Assembly: GCF_000497445.1 (NCBI RefSeq)
Contig: NZ_CM002285.1
Location: forward strand, 6,305,955-6,329,772
Source of the DNA: Streptomyces roseochromogenus subsp. oscitans DS 12.976
GTDB taxonomy: Bacteria > Actinomycetota > Actinomycetes > Streptomycetales > Streptomycetaceae
Length of the DNA stretch: 23,818 nucleotides
Direction: 5' to 3'
Below are positions 16,964 to 23,818 of the stretch, in pieces. The position numbers were made by a program, and so were the translations under genes. How positions within the stretch are numbered: position 1 is the first letter of the stretch; every line of letters begins with the position of its first letter. The notes beneath the pieces are model-generated. The model did not search any database, was not told the origin of the DNA, and saw only the letters and a program-made list of their open reading frames with translations.

Positions 16964-18837
16964 CGATCCGGCTGACCGTCGCCCAGGCGCTCGTCCGCTT
17001 CCTCGCCGCCCAGTACACCGAACGCGACGGCGAGAGGCAGCGGCTGATCGGCGCCACCTGGGGCATCTTCGGCCATGGCAATGTGGCCGGCCTCGGCCAG
17101 GCGCTGATCGAGTACGCCGACGCCATGCCGTACCACCAGGGCCGTAACGAGCAGTCCATGGTGCACGCGGCCGTCGGCTACGCCCGGCAGTCCAACCGGC
17201 TGTCCACGCACGCGGTGACGACGTCGATCGGCCCCGGCGCCACCAACCTCGTCACCGGCGCGGCCCTCGCGACCATCAACCACCTCCCGGTCCTGCTCCT
17301 GCCCGGCGACGTCTTCGCGACCCGCCCCGCCGACCCGGTGCTGCAGCAGCTGGAGGTGCCGTACGCGGGCGATGTGTCGGTCAACGACAGCCTGCGCCCG
17401 GTGTCGAGGTACTTCGACCGCGTCACCCGGCCCGAGGCCCTGATCCCGTCGGTGCTGCAGGCCATGCGGGTCCTCACCGACCCGGTCGAGACCGGCGCGG
17501 TCACGCTCGCCCTGCCGCAGGACGTGCAGGCGGAGGCCTTCGACTGGCCGGAGGAGTTCTTCGCCAAGCGCGTGTGGACGGTACGCCGGCCGGGCGCGGA
17601 CCCCGTCGAGCTGGCCGAGGCGGTCCGGGTGATCCGCGACGCGCGCCGGCCCCTGGTCATCGCGGGCGGCGGAGTCCACCACAGCCGCGCCGAGGCAGCC
17701 CTCGCCGAGTTCGCCGAGGTCACCCGCATCCCGGTCGCCTCCACCCAGGCCGGCAAGGGCTCCCTGCGGTACGACCATCCGCAGGACGTCGGCGGGATCG
17801 GCCACACCGGCACCGCGACCGCCGACGAACTGGCCCGCACGGCCGACCTGGTGATCGGCGTCGGCACCCGCTACACCGACTTCACCACCGCCTCCGGCAC
17901 TCTTTTCGCGCATCCGGGCGTCCGATTCCTGAACCTCAACATCGCGCCCTTCGACGGCCACAAGCTGTCCGGACTCCCGCTGGTCGCCGACGCCCGCAGC
18001 GGCCTGGGCGAGCTGACCGAGGCCCTTCAGATGCACGGCCACCGCGTCCAGGACTCCTATGTCACCGAGTACACCGAGGACAAGGAGCGCTGGGAGCAGC
18101 GCGTCGACGCCTGCTTCGAGGCCGGGGAGATCGACGTACGGCCGACCCAGCCGCAGGTCATCGGGGCCCTGGACGCCCTGGTGGACGAGTCCGACATCAT
18201 CGTCAACGCGGCGGGCTCGCTCCCGGGCGATCTGCACAAGCTGTGGCGGGCGCGGTCGGTGGACCAGTACCACCTGGAGTACGGCTACTCCTGCATGGGC
18301 TACGAGATCCCGGCCGCGCTCGGCGTGAAGCTGGCCGCGCCGGAGCGGAACGTGTGGGCGCTGGTCGGCGACGGTACCTATCTGATGATGCCGACGGAGA
18401 TCGTGACCGCCGTACAGGAGGGCGTCGCGATCAAGATCCTGCTGGTGCAGAACCACGGGTACGCGTCCATCGGCGGGCTCTCGGAGTCGGTGGGCGGCGA
18501 GCGGTTCGGCACCGCGTATCGCTTCCAGGCCGAGGACGGCACGTTCACGGGCGCCCCGCTGCCCGTCGACCTCGCCGCCAACGCGGCCAGCCTGGGTATG
18601 CGGGTACTGCGCGCGAAGACCGTGCGGGAGCTGCGCGCGGCGCTCGCCGAGGCGCGGGCCGCCGACACTCCCACATGTGTCTACGTGGAGACCGAAACGT
18701 CCGACACTGTGTCGGGCGCGCCCCCGGCGCAGGCCTGGTGGGATGTTCCTGTGGCCGAGACCGCGACCAGATCGTCCGCGGTCAAGGCACGTGAGCTGTA
18801 CGAACGGCACGTCTCGACCCGACGCCGCCATCTGTAA
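16960..18837 (+). CDS. iolD: 3D-(3,5/4)-trihydroxycyclohexane-1,2-dione acylhydrolase
   Basis: 625 residues, thiamine-diphosphate enzyme of the acetolactate synthase superfamily. It opens the ring of the trihydroxy-dione to 5-deoxy-glucuronate. Seen: the catalytic Glu64 that activates the cofactor (GRNEQSM), and the ThDP/Mg motif from GDG at 470-472 to Asn498 (QNHG). PYHQGRNEQSM and YSCMGYEIPAALG are characteristic of IolD. The start is ATG 16960, overlapping the iolB stop, with AGGGGGA upstream; the frame extends back to 16909 but without a ribosome-binding site. Confidence 0.96.
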   Translation: MTIRLTVAQALVRFLAAQYTERDGERQRLIGATWGIFGHGNVAGLGQALIEYADAMPYHQGRNEQSMVHAAVGYARQSNRLSTHAVTTSIGPGATNLVTGAALATINHLPVLLLPGDVFATRPADPVLQQLEVPYAGDVSVNDSLRPVSRYFDRVTRPEALIPSVLQAMRVLTDPVETGAVTLALPQDVQAEAFDWPEEFFAKRVWTVRRPGADPVELAEAVRVIRDARRPLVIAGGGVHHSRAEAALAEFAEVTRIPVASTQAGKGSLRYDHPQDVGGIGHTGTATADELARTADLVIGVGTRYTDFTTASGTLFAHPGVRFLNLNIAPFDGHKLSGLPLVADARSGLGELTEALQMHGHRVQDSYVTEYTEDKERWEQRVDACFEAGEIDVRPTQPQVIGALDALVDESDIIVNAAGSLPGDLHKLWRARSVDQYHLEYGYSCMGYEIPAALGVKLAAPERNVWALVGDGTYLMMPTEIVTAVQEGVAIKILLVQNHGYASIGGLSESVGGERFGTAYRFQAEDGTFTGAPLPVDLAANAASLGMRVLRAKTVRELRAALAEARAADTPTCVYVETETSDTVSGAPPAQAWWDVPVAETATRSSAVKARELYERHVSTRRRHL

Positions 18838-18853
18838 TAAGGAGTCTCTGGGC

Positions 18854-20356
<1,503 letters not shown>

Positions 20357-20373
20357 CCGCAGCCAGAACCCGT

Positions 20374-20413
20374 TGTCAGGCCGTCCGGATTCCGGACGGC
20401 CTGACATTTTTTT
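20374..20413 (+). terminator. Intrinsic terminator of the iol-mmsA operon
   Basis: TGTCAGGCCGTCCGGA (20374-20389) and its reverse complement (20391-20406) form a near-perfect palindromic stem with a very small loop, followed by seven T (20407-20413). This is an unusually complete rho-independent terminator for Streptomyces and marks the end of the operon 17 bp after mmsA. Confidence 0.95.
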
Positions 20414-20731
20414 GACGCCCCGGCTGCGGTTCCCGTTTATGCGGGACGAAACGGATGGCGAAGGGGCTATGTGGAGATGACCTTTGAAAGCAAGGTCACA
20501 TTCGCCGAGAGCTTGATGAATGCCTCTATGGGGCGTCACCGCCTGGGAATGTGATGTTCCGTAAGGGAAATCGCATGTGCGGATTCCGAAGGTGAACGGC
20601 CATTGACGCGCTGGTTTTCGTCGGGGTTCTCTATGCGGGCCGGGAGCGGACGAGACGAACGCAGGACGATCCGCCGGAGGCGATAGCGCTCCCGACCCCA
20701 CCCTCAGCCGTACGACGATCGGAACCGCCGC
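20412..20731 (+). promoter_or_regulatory. Promoter and long leader of the permease gene
   Basis: TTGACG (20412-20417) and TTTATG (20436-20441), 18 bases apart, form a possible promoter beginning in the T run of the terminator. GTTCCCG (20429-20435) and GCGGGAC (20441-20447) pair, with one G-T wobble, around TTTAT, so an operator may cover the -10. The next ~280 bp have no gene, are less GC-rich than their surroundings, and fold locally: TGACCTT-AAGGTCA (20478-20498) and GGAAATCGCA/TGCGGATTCC (20566-20587). A second TTGACG at 20603 could be an alternative promoter. I could not match a known riboswitch. Confidence 0.4.
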
Positions 20732-22144
20732 ATGACCGACACGCTCCCGCAGTCCGTGGCCGATACCGCGCCCGCCGCCCAGGCGCCGGGCCTGAAGCGT
20801 TCCATCGGTGTCGTCGGCGGCACCCTGCTGACGCTGTCGTGCGTCACGCCCGCCTCCACGCTGTTCGTGATCGTGCCCGACCTCTTCTCCAGCCTGGGCA
20901 CGGCGACCGCGCTCTGCATCGCCATCGGCGCGCTGCTCTGTATACCCGTGGCGTTCTGCTACTCGGAGCTGGGCACCCTCATCCCCAGCGCGGGCGGCGA
21001 GTACGCCATGGTCTCCACCCTGGCCGGGCGGCTCGCCGGCTGGCTGGCCTTCGTGATGTCACTGCTCGTCGTGATGATCGTCCCTCCGGTCATCGCGATG
21101 GGCACCGCCGACTACCTCGCCCCGGTCGTCCACCTCGACCCGTCCCTCACGGGCGCCGGCGTGATGCTCGCGGCCACCCTCGCCGGTCTGCTGGACCTGC
21201 GCGCCAACGCCTGGATCACCGGCATCTTCCTGGTCCTGGAGGTCGTCGCCGCCGGAGTCGTCGCCGTCCTCGGCTTCAGTCACGCGCACCGCGGCCTGGG
21301 CAGCCTCGGTTCCCTGCAGGTCGCCGGCGAGCACGCGCACGTCAACGCCGTCACGGCCATGATGGTCGTCTCCGGGCTCGCCATCGCCCTCTTCGTCACC
21401 CAGGGCTTCTCCACCGCCGTCTACCTCTCCGAGGAGCTGGAGAACCCGCGCCGCAACGTCGCCCGTACCGTCCTCGCGACGCTCGCCATCTCCAGCGTCG
21501 TCATCCTGGTGCCGGTCGTGGCGATCACTCTGGGCGCCGGTGACCTCAAGGCCCTGACCGGCGGCGACATCTCCAGCATGGTCATCGCCTGGAGCAACTC
21601 GGCCGTCGGCACCTTCGTCAGCCTGTGCGTCGCCCTCGCGATCATCAACGCGGGCATCGTCATGGTCATCCAGAACTCCCGCGTCCTGTTCGCCTCCGCC
21701 CGCGACAAGGCCTGGCCCTCCCCGGTCAACAACGCCCTCGCCAAGCTCGGCCGGTTCGGCTCCCCCTGGGTCGCCACCCTCGTCGTCGGCGTCCCCGGCG
21801 CGTTCCTCTGCTTCGTCAACCTGGACACCCTCTACGGCGTCACCGGCGTCGCCGTCACCGGCCTGTACCTGCTGGTCGCGATCGCCTCGCTGCTCGGCCG
21901 GCGCGGCGCGCACGGCGGCAAGCAGGCATGGCGGATGCCGCTGTGGCCGGCGATGCCGGTCCTGCTGATCGCCGTCCTCGTCTACATCCTGGTCGAGCAG
22001 GACCCGTCGTACCTCCTGTGGACCGGCGGCATCACCGCCGTCGCCACCCTCTACTGGGCCTTCTACCTCCGCCCGCGCCGCGCGACCCGCTGGCTGGTGT
22101 CCCTCCCGGAGGACGTCCGGGAAGCCGAGCCGGCCCAGGCGTAG
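20732..22144 (+). CDS. APC-family amino acid permease
   Basis: 470 residues with about 12 membrane segments, the usual size and pattern of the amino acid-polyamine-organocation family. Seen: the hydrophilic N-terminus (1-22), the first helix with GGTLLTLSCVTPASTLF, the typical APC loop IPSAGGEYAMVSTLAGRLAGW (about 84-104), and SEELENPRRNVAR (about 232-244), a conserved cytoplasmic loop. The substrate cannot be read from sequence. Its neighbour mmsA acts in valine breakdown, so a branched-chain or related amino acid is one guess, but a terminator separates the two genes. The start is ATG 20732 with a weak GGAA site. Confidence 0.9.
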   Translation: MTDTLPQSVADTAPAAQAPGLKRSIGVVGGTLLTLSCVTPASTLFVIVPDLFSSLGTATALCIAIGALLCIPVAFCYSELGTLIPSAGGEYAMVSTLAGRLAGWLAFVMSLLVVMIVPPVIAMGTADYLAPVVHLDPSLTGAGVMLAATLAGLLDLRANAWITGIFLVLEVVAAGVVAVLGFSHAHRGLGSLGSLQVAGEHAHVNAVTAMMVVSGLAIALFVTQGFSTAVYLSEELENPRRNVARTVLATLAISSVVILVPVVAITLGAGDLKALTGGDISSMVIAWSNSAVGTFVSLCVALAIINAGIVMVIQNSRVLFASARDKAWPSPVNNALAKLGRFGSPWVATLVVGVPGAFLCFVNLDTLYGVTGVAVTGLYLLVAIASLLGRRGAHGGKQAWRMPLWPAMPVLLIAVLVYILVEQDPSYLLWTGGITAVATLYWAFYLRPRRATRWLVSLPEDVREAEPAQA

Positions 22145-22171
22145 GCCCCGGGTGGGGTGCGGGGCTCGCTC

Positions 22172-22594
22172 TCAGGCGTCACGCGAAGCGAAGTCCCACG
22201 TCAGCACCGTGCACGTCCCGTCGTCCTTGCCGCCCGCACTGCGATAGGCGGCAAGGGCGACGTCGTTCCCGGCATCGACACCGACCCACATGCCGTAACA
22301 GCCCCGCTCCCGGGCCAGCGCGGCCAGCCGCTCCACCAGCGCCCGCCCGATGCCCCGGCGCCGGTACGGCTCGTCCACGGCCAGCTCGTACAGGAACATC
22401 TCGGTGCCCTTGTCGGGGTGGACCGTCTCGACCCCGCTGACGAAGCCGGCCGGCCCGCCGTCGGCGTACGCCAGCAGCAGATGGTGCCCGGCAGTGGTGA
22501 GGAAACGCTCCGCCCACTCGGGGCGCGCCGGGTTGTCGAACAGGTGCTCGGCGGCGACGACTTCGGCGACGGTGGCGGCCCGGCGTATGTCCAT
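22172..22594 (-). CDS. GNAT acetyltransferase, AAC(3)-I-like
   Basis: 140 residues. FLYELAVDEPYRRRGIGRALVERLAALARERG is the acetyl-CoA pyrophosphate loop (RRRGIG), and the closing part GNDVALAAYRSAGGKDDGTCTVLTWDF follows the pattern of aminoglycoside 3-N-acetyltransferase type I proteins. Many such chromosomal relatives have other substrates, so resistance is not claimed. The start is ATG 22594; no strong ribosome-binding site. Convergent with the permease (27-bp gap) and divergent from the hydrolase. Confidence 0.87.
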   Translation of the reverse strand: MDIRRAATVAEVVAAEHLFDNPARPEWAERFLTTAGHHLLLAYADGGPAGFVSGVETVHPDKGTEMFLYELAVDEPYRRRGIGRALVERLAALARERGCYGMWVGVDAGNDVALAAYRSAGGKDDGTCTVLTWDFASRDA

Positions 22595-22697
22595 GCGTCT
22601 TCGTACCACGGCTGGTGTACGCCGGGCAGACCCCGTACTCCTGGGGGAGGGGCGGGTGTTCAGCCCAGCGGCTCCGTCGGTTGTCGGTGGCGGCCCG

Positions 22698-22703
22698 TAC
22701 CGT
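22698..22703 (+). promoter_or_regulatory. Candidate -10 element for a leaderless hydrolase mRNA
   Basis: TACCGT ends 6 bases before the ATG at 22710, the same hexamer and spacing as in front of recD2. The only purine-rich sequence, GAGG, is one base from the ATG, too close to act as a ribosome-binding site. No clear -35 is seen. Confidence 0.4.
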
Positions 22704-22709
22704 TGAGGC

Positions 22710-23818
22710 ATGGATCTTCGCCCGCCCCTCCGGGGGCGTTTGAGGAAGCGCTTGCCCTCGGTGCGGGGGCTGCTCAAGGGGCCGCGCAGGCTGGTCGCCG
22801 CCGCGGCCGCCGTCGTGGTGCTCGTCGGCGCTGGGACCTGGACCGCGGCCGTCGCCTCCGCGGACACACGCACGGTCCGCGAGAGCGACCAGGTCATGGC
22901 GGTCGACGGCGTGCGCCTGGACACCTCGTTCTTCGCCCCGGCCGGCCCCGGCCGCCACCCGGCCGTGTTGCTGGCGCACGGCTTCGGCGGCAGCAAGGAC
23001 GACATGCGCGGCCAGGCCGAGGACCTCGCCCGGGACGGGTACGCGGTCCTGACCTGGTCCGCGCGCGGCTTCGGCACCTCCACCGGCAAGATCGGGCTCA
23101 ACGACCCGAAGGCCGAGGTCGCCGACGTCTCCCGGCTCATCGACTGGCTGGCCAGGCGGCCCGAGGTCCGGCTCGACAAACCGGGCGACCCGCGCGTGGG
23201 CCTGGCCGGCGGCTCCTACGGCGGCGCGATCTCCCTGCTCGCTGCCGGGTACGACCACCGGGTCGACGCCATCGCCCCGGCCATCACGTACTGGAACCTC
23301 GCGGACGCCCTGTTCCCGAACGGCGTGTTCAAGAAGCTGTGGACCGGCATCTTCTTCAACACCGGCGGCGGCTGCGCCCGTTTCGAACCCGCGCTGTGCC
23401 GGATGTACGACAGGGTCGCCGAGTCCGGCACCCCGGACGCGGCCGCCCGCAAGCTGTTGGAGGAGCGCTCTCCGTCCGCCGTCGGCTCCCGCATCAAGGT
23501 GCCCACGCTGCTGCTGCAGGGTCAGACGGACTCCCTGTTCACCCTCGCCCAGTCCGACGCGGCCGAAAGGGCGATCCGGGCGAACGGCGCCCCCGTGGAC
23601 GTCGACTGGATCGCGGGCGGCCATGACGGCGGCGACATGGAGGCGGGCCGGGTCCAGGCACGCGTGCGTGCATGGTTCGACCACTATCTGAAGGGCGGCA
23701 AGAGCGCGGGCACCGGCCCCGCCTTCCGGATCACCCGCACCGGCGGCGTCAACTCCGGCGACGGCACGGCCCAGCTGCGCGGCGCGAGCTCCGCCGCCTA
23801 CCCCGGCCTGCGCGACCA
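22710..23818 (+). CDS. Secreted or membrane-anchored alpha/beta hydrolase (3' end outside window)
   Basis: 369 codons are visible and the frame is still open at the window edge. An Arg-rich N-terminus (LRGRLRKRLPSVRGLLKGPRR) and a hydrophobic segment at about 28-49 ending AVASA suggest a signal peptide or anchor. The alpha/beta-hydrolase core follows: HGFGG oxyanion segment (His90), nucleophile elbow GGSYGG with Ser169, acid Asp274 (QGQTDSLF) and His305 (GGHDGG). The layout, with a further C-terminal domain starting near residue 340, resembles CocE/NonD or X-Pro dipeptidyl-peptidase (S15) proteins. Substrate unknown; it acts outside the membrane. Upstream of the ATG the frame is closed by TGA, so ATG 22710 is the first possible start. 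Confidence 0.88.
   Translation, partial: MDLRPPLRGRLRKRLPSVRGLLKGPRRLVAAAAAVVVLVGAGTWTAAVASADTRTVRESDQVMAVDGVRLDTSFFAPAGPGRHPAVLLAHGFGGSKDDMRGQAEDLARDGYAVLTWSARGFGTSTGKIGLNDPKAEVADVSRLIDWLARRPEVRLDKPGDPRVGLAGGSYGGAISLLAAGYDHRVDAIAPAITYWNLADALFPNGVFKKLWTGIFFNTGGGCARFEPALCRMYDRVAESGTPDAAARKLLEERSPSAVGSRIKVPTLLLQGQTDSLFTLAQSDAAERAIRANGAPVDVDWIAGGHDGGDMEAGRVQARVRAWFDHYLKGGKSAGTGPAFRITRTGGVNSGDGTAQLRGASSAAYPGLRD

Noticed and set aside
20530..20560. CCGCCTGGG in the permease leader, like the 3' hairpin of the ZTP riboswitch
   Set aside because: The rest of the ZTP consensus and its pseudoknot partner are not found upstream, and the downstream gene is not a folate or purine gene.

Overview
The window is high-GC actinobacterial DNA, almost certainly from a Streptomyces chromosome. 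Third codon positions are nearly always G or C, GTG starts are common, and the genes (RecD2 helicase, citrate synthase, copZ-copA, an inositol-catabolism operon) are familiar Streptomyces core genes. No rRNA, tRNA, CRISPR array, transposase or integrase gene is visible.

Layout. (1) Nt 1-2167: the 3' part of a large secreted polymorphic toxin, with Leu-Pro-Gly repeats, a Gly/His-rich linker and a nuclease-like tip, followed 10 bp later by its probable immunity gene. The tip and immunity gene are visibly poorer in GC than the linker. (2) 2222-4483: RecD2-type helicase. (3) 4724-6013: citrate synthase. Its last 30 bp, including the stop codon, are repeated exactly 215 bp downstream, like the two ends of a lost integrative element. 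(4) 6014-6870: gene-free DNA with tandem repeats and several strong hairpins. (5) 6871-10540, minus strand: a PrsW-type membrane protease, then copZ and copA, whose promoter carries a CsoR-like palindrome in its spacer. (6) 10770-12631: a zinc alcohol dehydrogenase converging on and overlapping a GNAT acetyltransferase, which lies downstream of a very small helix-turn-helix protein. (7) 13042-14025: an AraC-type regulator that seems frameshifted near its C-terminus, divergent from (8) 14213-20356, the operon iolC - aldolase-like gene - iolB - iolD - mmsA, ending in a textbook terminator. (9) 20732-22144: an APC-family permease with a long leader. (10) 22172-23818: a second GNAT gene divergent from an alpha/beta hydrolase that runs off the window.

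How the genes work together. The iol operon covers the middle and end of myo-inositol breakdown: IolD opens the ring of the trione, IolB isomerises 5-deoxy-glucuronate, IolC phosphorylates the product, the aldolase-like protein probably cleaves it, and MmsA turns malonate semialdehyde into acetyl-CoA. The first two steps (iolG, iolE) and a dedicated inositol transporter are not here. CopZ hands Cu(I) to the CopA exporter.

The least explained items are the toxin tip with its immunity gene, the duplicated end of the citrate synthase gene, the structured region before the copA terminus, the possible AraC frameshift, and the leader of the permease gene.
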